Assembly (NCBI RefSeq): GCF_002119405.1
Contig: NZ_MTBG01000003.1
Location: forward strand, 108,157-172,156
Reading direction: 5' to 3'
Source: Pseudoruegeria sp. SK021
GTDB lineage: Bacteria; Pseudomonadota; Alphaproteobacteria; Rhodobacterales; Rhodobacteraceae
Length of the DNA stretch: 64,000 nucleotides
The position numbers and the translations under genes were made by a program. Positions 1-7,755 of this stretch are shown here, piece after piece. The notes beneath the pieces were generated by a model. It ran no database searches, was not told where the DNA came from, and saw only the letters and a list, made by a program, of their open reading frames with translations. Numbering within the stretch: the stretch's first letter is position 1; every line of letters starts with the position of its first letter.

Positions 1-1
1 C

Positions 2-145
2 ATCTTCTGTCAGGGCCTCGACGCCGAACTTCTGGCCATCGCGGGTCTGTACCGGACCAGTGAAGACCTGGGCCCGGCTATTCGGAAACAACGCGTGCAG
101 GCGTTCCTCATGGACGACAAGCTGTGCGTAGAACCCCTTAAGTAA
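2..145 (+). CDS. minC: Septum site-determining protein MinC, C-terminal end (partial)
   Basis: The window opens inside this gene; 47 codons and a TAA stop remain. The visible residues (IFCQGLDAELLAIAGLYR, then a stretch ending in DKLCVEPLK) match the end of the MinC C-terminal beta-helix domain, which binds MinD and carries the FtsZ inhibitor to the membrane. The stop lies 25 bp before minD and minE follows, giving the usual minCDE order of one operon. The N-terminal FtsZ-inhibiting domain is outside the window. Confidence 0.85.
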   Translation: MFCQGLDAELLAIAGLYRTSEDLGPAIRKQRVQAFLMDDKLCVEPLK

Positions 146-170
146 CCTCACTTCCAAAGGAGAGACTCTC

Positions 171-989
171 GTGGCCAAGATCATCGTTGTCACTTCCGGC
201 AAAGGCGGTGTCGGCAAGACGACCTCCTCTGCCGCTATCAGTGCCGGCCTCGCAATGCGCGGCTTCAAGACCGTCGTCATCGATTTTGACGTTGGCTTGC
301 GCAATCTCGACATGATCATGGGCTGCGAACGCCGGGTCGTGTTTGACTTCATCAACGTCATTCAGGGCGATGCCAAGCTGAAGCAGGCGTTGATCAAGGA
401 TCGTCGGTTGGAGAACCTGTTCATCCTGCCGACCTCGCAGACCCGCGACAAGGATGCCTTGACCCGGGACGGCGTTGAGAAAATCCTGAACGAGCTGCGC
501 GAAGAGTTCGACTATATCATCTGCGACAGCCCTGCCGGGATCGAGCGCGGTGCGCATCTGGCGATGTATTACGCCGATGAAGCCATCGTGGTGACCAACC
601 CCGAAGTGTCGTCAGTGCGCGACAGCGACCGGGTGCTTGGCCTGCTGAACAGCAAAACCTATCTGGCGGAAAAAGGCGGCGACAACACGGTGCGCTCGCA
701 CTTGCTGTTGACCCGCTACGACACCCAGCGGGTCGCTCGCGGCGAGATGATGACCGTCGAGGACGTGCTGGAAATTCTGGCGATCCCCCTGCTCGGCATT
801 ATTCCGGAAAGCTCCACGGTTCTGCGGGCCTCCAACGTTGGCATGCCGGTGGTTCTGGATGAAAAATCCGGCGCCGGAAAAGCCTATGAGGATGCCGTGT
901 CGCGGCTGATGGGCGATCAGATCGAAATGCGCCTCGACAGTGGCGAGCGGCCCGGCTTCTTTCAGCGGCTTCTCGGACGGACGGCGTAA
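171..989 (+). CDS. minD: Septum site-determining ATPase MinD
   Basis: This 272-aa ParA/MinD-family ATPase has the deviant Walker A motif GKGGVGKTT at residues 10-18, and DSPAGIE and VVTNPEVSSVRDSDR segments typical of MinD. ATP-bound MinD dimers bind the inner membrane through a C-terminal amphipathic helix, here the end GFFQRLLGRTA, and recruit MinC to block FtsZ rings away from mid-cell. The start is GTG, preceded by AAAGGAGAG at about 156-164. It lies between minC and minE with very short gaps, so one transcript is expected. Length is normal for the family. Confidence 0.97.
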   Translation: MAKIIVVTSGKGGVGKTTSSAAISAGLAMRGFKTVVIDFDVGLRNLDMIMGCERRVVFDFINVIQGDAKLKQALIKDRRLENLFILPTSQTRDKDALTRDGVEKILNELREEFDYIICDSPAGIERGAHLAMYYADEAIVVTNPEVSSVRDSDRVLGLLNSKTYLAEKGGDNTVRSHLLLTRYDTQRVARGEMMTVEDVLEILAIPLLGIIPESSTVLRASNVGMPVVLDEKSGAGKAYEDAVSRLMGDQIEMRLDSGERPGFFQRLLGRTA

Positions 990-991
990 TC

Positions 992-1261
992 ATGTTTGGA
1001 TTTATGCTCCGCCCCCGCAAGGCCAACACCGCGCAGACTGCTAAAGAACGGTTGCAGATTCTGCTTGCCCATGAACGCAGCGACACGTCGAATGCTGATT
1101 TCCTGCCGCTGTTGCAGCGGGACATCATGGAAGTGATCCGGCGCCATATGAAGATCGACAAGGATTCCGTCGACATCAAGCTTGAGCGGGGCGATGAATT
1201 CTCAAGCCTTGAAATCAATATAGAGCTTCCCAGCTCACAAAAGACGCCGGTCCAGAACTAA
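992..1261 (+). CDS. minE: Cell division topological specificity factor MinE
   Basis: This 89-aa protein starts 2 bp after the minD stop. Its N-terminal part contains AKERLQILLAHER, the MinD-binding region that stimulates MinD ATPase, and the C-terminal half is the topological specificity domain (QRDIMEVIRRHMKIDKDSV). MinE drives pole-to-pole oscillation so that division occurs at mid-cell. Length is standard. It closes the min operon; the next genes are on the opposite strand. Confidence 0.96.
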   Translation: MFGFMLRPRKANTAQTAKERLQILLAHERSDTSNADFLPLLQRDIMEVIRRHMKIDKDSVDIKLERGDEFSSLEINIELPSSQKTPVQN

Positions 1262-1314
1262 TCGGCGCTTTTGGGTTTCGGCAGGCATCACCGCCGACGC
1301 CCCGCACTACAGCA

Positions 1315-1344
1315 TGAGGGGCGGCCTGTCTGGGCGGCCCCTCA
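1315..1344. terminator. Possible bidirectional hairpin between minE and the SCO gene
   Basis: An 8-bp inverted repeat (TGAGGGGC at 1315-1322 with GCCCCTCA at 1337-1344) lies between the convergent 3' ends of minE and the SCO1/SenC gene. There is no clear T tract on either side, so it may stop transcription poorly or only stabilise 3' ends. Confidence 0.35.
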
Positions 1345-1350
1345 GCCGTT

Positions 1351-1959
1351 TCAGCCCTTGATCATCCGGCGTATCTTGGCGACTGCCCGATCATAGCCTT
1401 CTTGATAACCGATGGGTTCAAAGAACGTCCCGGACTTGTCGAACAACAAGACCGAAGCGGAATGGTCCATAGTATAGTGGCCATTCTCCAGCGGCACTTT
1501 CTGCGCATAGACCCGGAACGCCTTGGTGGCTTTGGTCATTTCTTCGGTGGTGCCAGTCACGCCGACAACCCCCGGAACCCAAGACACATAGTCGCTCAGA
1601 ACCTCGGCCGTGTCGCGTTCAGGGTCGACGGTAAAGAACAGCACGCGCAATGCCTCGCCGTCTTCGGCCAGCGCCTCTTGCCAATCCGCCACATCGCCAA
1701 GCGTGGTCGGACAGACCTCTGGGCAATGGGTGAACCCAAAGAACACCGCCGTCGGCGTGCCCTTCAGCGTGTCTTCCGTAACAACCGAGCCATCGGTTCC
1801 GGTAAGCACATAATCGCCGCGGCCAAGAGTATCGGCCACTGTCTCGGTCATGCGCGGCTCGACCACGCGAACCCAGACCACTGCGGCGATGGCCAGAATG
1901 GCTAACGCCCACAGGACGATCAGAAAAAACTTTTTACTCGTCTTCATCTCAGGTCTCAC
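1351..1959 (-). CDS. SCO1/SenC/PrrC family copper-binding protein
   Basis: This 202-aa protein has one N-terminal membrane anchor (about residues 10-31) and then a thioredoxin-like domain facing the periplasm. The copper motif CxxxC is present as CPEVC at residues 79-83, and a downstream His in HYTMDHSASV probably completes the Cu site. SCO proteins deliver copper or reduce cysteines for the CuA centre of cytochrome c oxidase. The gene starts at GTG in a GTGA overlap with the stop of the PCu(A)C gene, so translation is probably coupled; an ATG at 1947 is an alternative start. It is the last gene of a copper-trafficking operon. Confidence 0.9.
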   Translation of the reverse strand: MRPEMKTSKKFFLIVLWALAILAIAAVVWVRVVEPRMTETVADTLGRGDYVLTGTDGSVVTEDTLKGTPTAVFFGFTHCPEVCPTTLGDVADWQEALAEDGEALRVLFFTVDPERDTAEVLSDYVSWVPGVVGVTGTTEEMTKATKAFRVYAQKVPLENGHYTMDHSASVLLFDKSGTFFEPIGYQEGYDRAVAKIRRMIKG

Positions 1960-2984
1960 TTTTCTGCCGGAGCGTGATTGTGGCCGCCAGCGTGACCGCT
2001 GTCATGCGTGCCGTGATGGGCGTGATCGTCACCGGCGTCGCGGGCATTCGGGGCGCCGACCGGGAGGGTAACAATCACTTCACCCGCTGTTTCAAACGTC
2101 AGGGTGACGGCGACGGTTTCGCCCTCGACCAAAGGCTGGGTCAGGTCCATCATCATCAGGTGAAGGCCACCCGGCTTGAGAACAACCGTTCCACCGGCGG
2201 GAACCAGCAGCCCGTCATCCAGTTTGCGCATCTTCATGACATCGCCGTCCATCGCCATCTCATGGATCTCTGCACGCCCGGCCACATCCGCAGCCACACC
2301 GATCAAACGGTCATCCTGTGCGCCCGCGTTGGCAATGCTCAGAAACCCGCCCGCGACCGGGGCGTTTGGCAGGGTCGCTCGCGAAAACGGGGCGGTAATG
2401 GTCAAGTCCCCTACGCTAAATTCGCCGGCACCCGAAGCAGGGTCCGCCGTCATCCCATGGCGACCATGTCCCATGTGACCGTCGCCCCCTGCCAGAAACA
2501 GCAGGCTTGGCGCAGGATTGGGAACGCTATGCGACCCGCTTGTATCGGTCCAATCCGCAACACTGTCAGCGCAGGTCTGCACTGTCGGAAAATACAGGAT
2601 CGTGCCCGGGGTCAGTTCAGGACCAACGCTGGCGCGGAAAATGAACTCATCGTACCACGCGTCTTCAAGATGCCCCCCGCTCCAGCGGATTTGCTGGACG
2701 CCTTCGGTCATTTCGGTGCCGTGGTTGTCGAACGGCGTAGCATAGGCGCCGGTTGTCACCTCTAGGGTCCAGCCCGCTTTGGGCATCGGCTTGGCCGCGT
2801 AGATGCCCTCGGGAAGATCAATGGTCACCGCGTTGGTGGCCGCGCCATCACAGCCATGTGGCACACGCAGGGTCAGTTTGGTCGTGGTGCCGATCTTGGC
2901 GTCTTGCTGTTCCAAGGTGGAATGCGCCCCTGCGGACGTGGCGCACAAGGCAAGAGTGAGGGCTGAAAAAAGGATCGTTTGCAT
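1956..2984 (-). CDS. DUF1775 (YcnI-like) and PCu(A)C copper chaperone fusion protein
   Basis: This is a 342-aa periplasmic protein of two copper domains. The start was chosen at the ATG that begins a clear signal peptide (MQTILFSALTLALCATSAGA); the mature protein starts with His, as expected for YcnI-like DUF1775 domains, which bind copper through that N-terminal His. Residues about 20-170 are DUF1775. Residues about 195-310 are a PCu(A)C domain with the His/Met pattern HEM...DVMKM...HLMMM. The tail is His-rich (HAHHGTHDSGHAGGHNH). PCu(A)C works with SCO to load the CuA site of oxidase, and the downstream overlapping gene is SCO, which supports that role. The two domains are separate genes in many bacteria. 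Confidence 0.88.
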   Translation of the reverse strand: MQTILFSALTLALCATSAGAHSTLEQQDAKIGTTTKLTLRVPHGCDGAATNAVTIDLPEGIYAAKPMPKAGWTLEVTTGAYATPFDNHGTEMTEGVQQIRWSGGHLEDAWYDEFIFRASVGPELTPGTILYFPTVQTCADSVADWTDTSGSHSVPNPAPSLLFLAGGDGHMGHGRHGMTADPASGAGEFSVGDLTITAPFSRATLPNAPVAGGFLSIANAGAQDDRLIGVAADVAGRAEIHEMAMDGDVMKMRKLDDGLLVPAGGTVVLKPGGLHLMMMDLTQPLVEGETVAVTLTFETAGEVIVTLPVGAPNARDAGDDHAHHGTHDSGHAGGHNHAPAEK

Positions 2985-3095
2985 TCTGTCTCTCCGAAAA
3001 GTTGCGCGCGCGGACAGGCCGCTGCCGACGCAGAGGTCGATGGCGATGCTGCGCACCGCCGCTGATCAGGGAAGCGCCCGGTGGGACGCCACGGA

Positions 3096-3458
3096 TCAGG
3101 CCCGCGCCGGAGGCGCGCGGGCAGAAACACCGGGATTGTCCTGTTGCGACCCATGGGTCAGATCCCGCAGCCGTTGCCAAGCCACATAGGGGATCACCCG
3201 GTCAACGCGCGGCGCGAAGGCCACTGCTGGCGGATCGTTCAGCGACCGGCAGAAGGGACAGGGATGATCGTGATCCGAGGGCAGATCGCCACAGAGATCC
3301 GCCAAAGTTCCACCTGCCGCCAGAAAGGCCGCAACTTCCGCCGAGTCAGACGCGTTCGGGGCCATCCGCGCTGCGGACACAATGCTGATCACGGCCAAAA
3401 GACAGACCGCAGCAAACAGACCAATCCGATGGAACAAGGGGCGCCGCATGTCCCCCAT
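3096..3458 (-). CDS. DUF2946-like small membrane-anchored protein
   Basis: This 120-aa protein has an N-terminal hydrophobic segment (about residues 9-30, IGLFAAVCLLAVISIVSAA), a HDHPCPFC motif near the middle, and a charged tail. The size, the leading hydrophobic helix and the CPxC motif resemble DUF2946 proteins, which often sit beside copper genes. Here it is first in a minus-strand run with the PCu(A)C and SCO genes, 111 bp upstream of the former. A role in metal handling is inferred from context only. Start choice is uncertain: an ATG also occurs at codon 4. Confidence 0.6.
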   Translation of the reverse strand: MGDMRRPLFHRIGLFAAVCLLAVISIVSAARMAPNASDSAEVAAFLAAGGTLADLCGDLPSDHDHPCPFCRSLNDPPAVAFAPRVDRVIPYVAWQRLRDLTHGSQQDNPGVSARAPPARA

Positions 3459-3519
3459 CTAGACCAAGCCCCCAAAGACGAAAAGGCCGCATTTTCACCG
3501 CAGGCAGCGGCGTCATCGC

Positions 3520-3899
3520 GACCGAAGGAATTCTGCCTAAGGCCGCCAAGGCCCTTGCGCAGGGCAGCACGCAAATCGAGGCTTTGCGTGCCTCAAATAG
3601 CTCGACCGGGTATCGCCGACGACGCCGTGCTGACCGTCAGGCGGTGCCAGAACGAGGCTGCTACGCGTCCTGTCGCCTTCGCGCTGCACCAAGATTGGCA
3701 AAGCGGTCGCTTCGGACGGCACGCTGAAATTGATGTCGAGCCGTTGCGCCATTGCCAACGCGAAGGTCCGCCCTTTGATCGGGCGGACGGCCATCGCCTT
3801 CACCGCAACAGGCGTACCAGTGATTGCACCGAGATCGATCTAGAAATTCACCGATGTCGCCACATTGATGATCCGCAGACGGACTGGCGCTCCGGGATC
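3520..3899 (-). pseudogene. Remnant of a periplasmic multicopper oxidase
   Basis: Reading the minus strand from 3899 gives DPGAPVRLRIINVATSVNF, an in-frame TAG at 3840-3842, then IDLGAITGTPVAVKAMAV and a stretch ending LPILVQREGDRTRSSLVLA. This is the pattern of the second cupredoxin domain of FtsP/CueO-like multicopper oxidases (VRLR-IN-AxxxNF-IDL-G, then a MGQR-D-like segment, MAQRLDINF here). A later shift of frame near 3600 precedes what could be the linker to the third domain. No start, no N-terminal domain and no C-terminal copper motifs are visible. It lies beside the copper-delivery operon, so a copper-related oxidase has probably been lost here. Confidence 0.6.
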
Positions 3900-3927
3900 A
3901 CTTAAGGTGCGCAAAGTTTTGGAACTA

Positions 3928-4003
<76 letters not shown>

Positions 4004-4074
4004 GCTCAACGGGGTCATAGCCGACCTCGGGGTTGGGCTGCAAGGGCAAACCAGCAGCGAACACCCGCAAAAAT

Positions 4075-4680
4075 CTAGCTTTTCGAATTTGCCATCACGG
4101 TATCATGTGAACCGTTGCGAACCCGGTGAATCACGCCCTGCCCGTCTGGCAGTGCCGCGAGGTCATCCAAGCCCAAGCCCATTGCCCGCGTCCGCAACAC
4201 GCGAGAGGTGATGCCGTGGGTGAACACCACGCAGGGGCCCTCTAGACGGTCCAGAAAGCCCCCCACCCGGTCCCAGAGCGCGGGAAACGTCTCGCCCCCC
4301 GGTGCGCGCGCATAGAAGTCCAGAAGCGGCTCATCCGCGACGGGTGCCGGCCAGCGCCCGGCGATCTCGGCCCGGTCCAAGCCGGTCCAATCACCGACGT
4401 CGATCTCGCGCAGCGACGGATCCGGCACCGCGACAAGGCCGACGGCGGACAGGGCGATCTCGGCGGTGAGACGCGCCCGGGGCTGAGGGCTGGAAAACGC
4501 GCGGTGCGAGGTTTGGGAGACCTCAAGCGCGCGCAGAAGATCGCCAAGGATCGCCGCCTGCGTCCGGCCGGCTTGGGTCAAAGGCGAATCAAGAGTGCCT
4601 TGCATACGGCCCCGGCGGTTCCACTCGGTCTCACCGTGACGGATGACCAGAAGTTCGGGAAAGATGGCAGCCACAATCAT
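4075..4680 (-). CDS. Histidine phosphatase family protein (phosphoglycerate mutase-like)
   Basis: This 201-aa protein has the family signature LLVIRHGETEWN near the N-terminus, with the catalytic His in RHG, and the second conserved His in FTHGITSRV near residue 165. Members remove phosphate from small molecules or proteins through a phospho-His intermediate; the substrate cannot be read from sequence. The start at 4680 was chosen because GGAGAC precedes this ATG and because any longer reading would run into the tRNA upstream. The gene lies between two tRNA-Val genes on the same strand, so it may share their transcript. Confidence 0.85.
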   Translation of the reverse strand: MIVAAIFPELLVIRHGETEWNRRGRMQGTLDSPLTQAGRTQAAILGDLLRALEVSQTSHRAFSSPQPRARLTAEIALSAVGLVAVPDPSLREIDVGDWTGLDRAEIAGRWPAPVADEPLLDFYARAPGGETFPALWDRVGGFLDRLEGPCVVFTHGITSRVLRTRAMGLGLDDLAALPDGQGVIHRVRNGSHDTVMANSKS

Positions 4681-4739
4681 GTCTCCATCACGGCCAACCT
4701 CGGCATCTGGGTCGGAAGGGCCGTGCATGAGGGGGGAAA

Positions 4740-4814
4740 TGGTGGGTGATAAGGGATTTGAACCCCTGACATCTTCGATGTGAACGAAGCGCTCTACCAC
4801 TGAGCTAATCACCC
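4740..4814 (-). tRNA. tRNA-Val (anticodon CAC)
   Basis: A 75-nt cloverleaf on the minus strand with acceptor stem GGGTGAT/ATCACCC, anticodon stem CTTCG/CGAAG and loop TTCACAT giving anticodon CAC, and T-arm sequence GGTTCAAATCC. CCA is encoded. It is nearly the same as the tRNA-Val(TAC) about 740 bp away, differing mainly in the D loop length, anticodon loop and T stem, which suggests an old duplication. Confidence 0.95.
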
Positions 4815-5082
4815 TTGGCCGCGGGTTCTAACTTTGCCCTTGCCGGTCTGCAACCCCCGAATGTGGCGATGCGCGGTCAAAGTGGTGCTGACCGGCCTTC
4901 GCATCACCGGCCATTGTGTGGGCCTACGACGACGGCGGCTAGATTTGCGGCCTGCCCGTCGCCGGAATGGTCGAATGGCCGTGCGGCTGGGGTGCACGAT
5001 CACTGCGGGCGCTGTCCGCAGCATTACGGGACTTGTCCGAATAGGCGGTGCTTGCGGGATTTTGCCCAATCAGACCTAAACG
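4815..5082. other. Intergenic region upstream of tRNA-Val(CAC)
   Basis: This stretch lies between the 5' end of tRNA-Val(CAC) and the lon terminator. It must hold the promoter for the tRNA-phosphatase-tRNA unit on the minus strand. Short open frames cross it on both strands, but none has a ribosome-binding site or a recognisable protein pattern, and I call no gene. Confidence 0.5.
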
Positions 5083-5110
5083 AAAAGGCCCGCGCAAATG
5101 GCGGGCCTTT
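5083..5110 (-). terminator. Rho-independent terminator of lon
   Basis: A perfect 10-bp stem (AAAGGCCCGC at 5084-5093 with GCGGGCCTTT at 5101-5110) with a 7-nt loop lies 27 bp past the lon stop. On the minus strand the stem ends in a short T run, as expected for termination of lon. Confidence 0.85.
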
Positions 5111-5136
5111 CCAAAGTTGTGAAGATCGCGCGGCGA

Positions 5137-7545
5137 TCAGTGCGCGCGCACGCCTTCGCTGCCGCTGCGGGCCTCAATAGCGGCCTGTGCCGCGGCGTCT
5201 TCGGCTTCCTGATCCCATTCGATGGGTTCCGGCATCCGCACCAGCGCGTGGGCCAGAACGTCCCGGACGTGATGCACCGGAATGATGGTCAGGCCGGATT
5301 TCACGTTGTCCGGAATCTCAGGCAGGTCTTTTTCGTTCTCCTGCGGGATCAACACCGTGGTGATACCACCACGCAGGGCTGCCAGCAGTTTCTCTTTCAA
5401 CCCGCCGATCCCCAGAACGTTGCCGCGCAGGGTGACCTCACCGGTCATGGCGATGTCCTTGCGCACAGGGATCTGTGTCAGCACCGACACGATCGACGTG
5501 ACCATCCCCACCCCGGCAGATGGACCATCCTTGGGCGTCGCGCCTTCGGGCACGTGCACGTGGATGTCGATCTTGTCGAACACCGTCGGCTTGACCCCGA
5601 CAGAGGGCGCAATCGAGCGGACGAAACTGGATGCCGCGTCGATCGATTCCTTCATCACATCGCCCAACGTACCGGTGGTCTTCATCCGGCCCTTGCCCGG
5701 CAGGCGCAGCGCCTCAATGGACAACAGATCGCCGCCCACTTGCGTCCACGCCAGTCCTGTCACGACACCGACCTGATCTTCGACCTCTGCCAAGCCATAG
5801 CGATACCGCTTGGCCCCCAGCATGTCTTCCAGCACCTCGGGCGTGACGACCACCTTATCGGCCTCTTTGCGCACGATCCGCGTCACCGCCTTCCGGGCCA
5901 GCTTTGCGATCTCACGCTCAAGGTTCCGCACCCCGGCTTCGCGGGTATAGACGCGGATGATGGCAGTCAGCGCCTCGTCCGTGACTTCAAATTCCGCAGC
6001 CTTCAAGCCGTGATTCTTGGTCACTTTATCGATCAGGTGCTGACGCGCGATTTCACGCTTTTCGTCTTCGGTGTAGCCAGAGAGCGGGATAATCTCCATC
6101 CGGTCCAGCAGCGGGCCGGGCATGTTATAGCTGTTGGCCGTGGTCAGGAACATCACGTTCGACAGGTCATACTCGACCTCAAGATAGTGATCGACAAAGC
6201 TGCCGTTCTGTTCCGGATCCAACACCTCAAGCATCGCCGACGCCGGATCGCCCCGGAAATCCTGACCCATCTTGTCAATCTCATCAAGCAGGATCAGCGG
6301 GTTGGTGGTCTTGGCCTTTTTCAACGCCTGAATGATCTTGCCGGGCATGGAGCCGATATAAGTTCGACGGTGGCCACGGATCTCGGATTCGTCGCGCACG
6401 CCGCCAAGGCTGATGCGGATGAACTCCCGCCCCGTTGCCCGCGCAACCGATTTGCCAAGCGAGGTCTTGCCGACACCCGGAGGGCCCACAAGGCACATGA
6501 TCGGGCCTTTCAGGGCCTTGGACCGCTGCTGCACCGCCAGATACTCGACAATGCGCTCCTTGACCTTGACCAGACCATAGTGATCGTCGTCCAGCACCTT
6601 TTGTGCGGCGTTCAGGTCTTTCTTGACCCGACTGCGGGTGCCCCACGGGATCGCCAGCATCCAGTCCAGATAATTGCGCACCACGGTGGCTTCGGCCGAC
6701 ATCGGGCTCATGTTCTTGAGCTTTTTCAATTCGGCATCGGCCTTTTCACGGGCTTCCTTCGACAGCTTGGTGGCAATGATCCGGGCTTCCAGTTCGGCCA
6801 CTTCGTTCTGGCCGTCTTCGCCGTCGCCCAGTTCCTTCTGGATCGCCTTCATCTGTTCGTTCAGATAATACTCGCGCTGGGTCCGCTCCATCTGCGATTT
6901 CACGCGGGTCTTGATCTGCTTTTCGACCTGCAGCACCGACATTTCACCTTGGATCAGGCCATAGACCTTCTCCAGACGCTCAGCCACGTTCAGCGTCTCC
7001 AAAAGCTTCTGCTTCTGGTCGACGTCAATGCCCAGATGGCCCGACACCAAATCCACCAGTTTGCCGGGCTCATGGGTCTCGGCAATCGCACTCAGGGCTT
7101 CGTCGGGAATGTTCTTGCGCACTTTGGCATAGCGTTCGAATTCCGTTCCGACGGTGCGCAACAGCGCCTCGACCGTATCGGCATCGCCCATTTCTTCGTC
7201 CAGCTCGACGGCGCGAGCCTCGAAGAAATCGGGGTTTTCAATGTATTCCGCAATCGCCACGCGCTGCCGGCCCTCGACCAGCACCTTCACGGTGCCATCG
7301 GGCAGTTTCAGCAGTTGCAGGACATTGGCCAAAACACCGATCTTATAGATGCCATCGGAGGTCGGATCATCAACGCCCGGATCGATCTGGCTGGACAGCA
7401 GGATCTGCTTGTCATCGGCCATCACTTCTTCCAGCGCCTTGACGGATTTTTCCCGGCCCACGAACAGCGGCACGATCATGTGGGGAAAGACCACAATATC
7501 GCGCAGCGGCAAGACGGGGTAGGATGCGTTGAGTTGCTCTTGCAT
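5137..7545 (-). CDS. lon: ATP-dependent protease La (Lon)
   Basis: This 802-aa cytoplasmic protease has the complete Lon layout: N-terminal substrate domain beginning YPVLPLRDIVVFPHM, a coiled region, an AAA+ module with Walker A GPPGVGKTS and Walker B LILLDEIDK, the sensor region TTANSYNMPGPLLDRME, and the C-terminal peptidase with the catalytic Ser in PKDGPSAGVGM and a Lys in LKEKLLAALRGG. It degrades misfolded and short-lived regulatory proteins. The start at 7545 is preceded by GAGGAAAAGAGC; a longer open frame upstream has no support. A heat-shock-like promoter lies upstream and a terminator follows. Confidence 0.97.
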   Translation of the reverse strand: MQEQLNASYPVLPLRDIVVFPHMIVPLFVGREKSVKALEEVMADDKQILLSSQIDPGVDDPTSDGIYKIGVLANVLQLLKLPDGTVKVLVEGRQRVAIAEYIENPDFFEARAVELDEEMGDADTVEALLRTVGTEFERYAKVRKNIPDEALSAIAETHEPGKLVDLVSGHLGIDVDQKQKLLETLNVAERLEKVYGLIQGEMSVLQVEKQIKTRVKSQMERTQREYYLNEQMKAIQKELGDGEDGQNEVAELEARIIATKLSKEAREKADAELKKLKNMSPMSAEATVVRNYLDWMLAIPWGTRSRVKKDLNAAQKVLDDDHYGLVKVKERIVEYLAVQQRSKALKGPIMCLVGPPGVGKTSLGKSVARATGREFIRISLGGVRDESEIRGHRRTYIGSMPGKIIQALKKAKTTNPLILLDEIDKMGQDFRGDPASAMLEVLDPEQNGSFVDHYLEVEYDLSNVMFLTTANSYNMPGPLLDRMEIIPLSGYTEDEKREIARQHLIDKVTKNHGLKAAEFEVTDEALTAIIRVYTREAGVRNLEREIAKLARKAVTRIVRKEADKVVVTPEVLEDMLGAKRYRYGLAEVEDQVGVVTGLAWTQVGGDLLSIEALRLPGKGRMKTTGTLGDVMKESIDAASSFVRSIAPSVGVKPTVFDKIDIHVHVPEGATPKDGPSAGVGMVTSIVSVLTQIPVRKDIAMTGEVTLRGNVLGIGGLKEKLLAALRGGITTVLIPQENEKDLPEIPDNVKSGLTIIPVHHVRDVLAHALVRMPEPIEWDQEAEDAAAQAAIEARSGSEGVRAH

Positions 7546-7620
7546 GCTCTTTTCCTCATTGGCGAAGGACCCGGGCCCCGACAGCGGCGACCATCGGCCC
7601 TTCCCTGTTACATCGTCCTT

Positions 7621-7650
7621 AAAGTGGGACAAACCCGCGCCGCTTTCAAC
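7621..7650 (-). promoter_or_regulatory. Possible RpoH (heat-shock sigma) promoter of lon
   Basis: On the minus strand GTTGAAAG (7643-7650) is followed after 14 nt by CCCACTTT (7621-7628). The first element fits the -35 of RpoH promoters (CTTGAAA) well; the second is a weaker match to the -10. It would start transcription about 70 nt before the lon ATG. Known control of lon by RpoH in proteobacteria makes it plausible. Confidence 0.4.
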
Positions 7651-7755
7651 TGCTTGTCATTGGGACAGCGCCTTGGGTCTGCAATAGATGTATCTCGATT
7701 TCCAAATTCGCAAGGGGGCATCACCATGCTGTGCGTGGCCACCCCCGTGCACAAA

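Noticed and set aside
3081..3905. Plus-strand frame of 274 codons over the copper region
   Set aside because: Opposite strand carries the DUF2946-like gene and the multicopper oxidase remnant; this frame has no motif.
4834..5079. 81-codon frame in the gap upstream of tRNA-Val(CAC)
   Set aside because: Arg-rich composition of a random high-GC frame, no ribosome-binding site, no known pattern.
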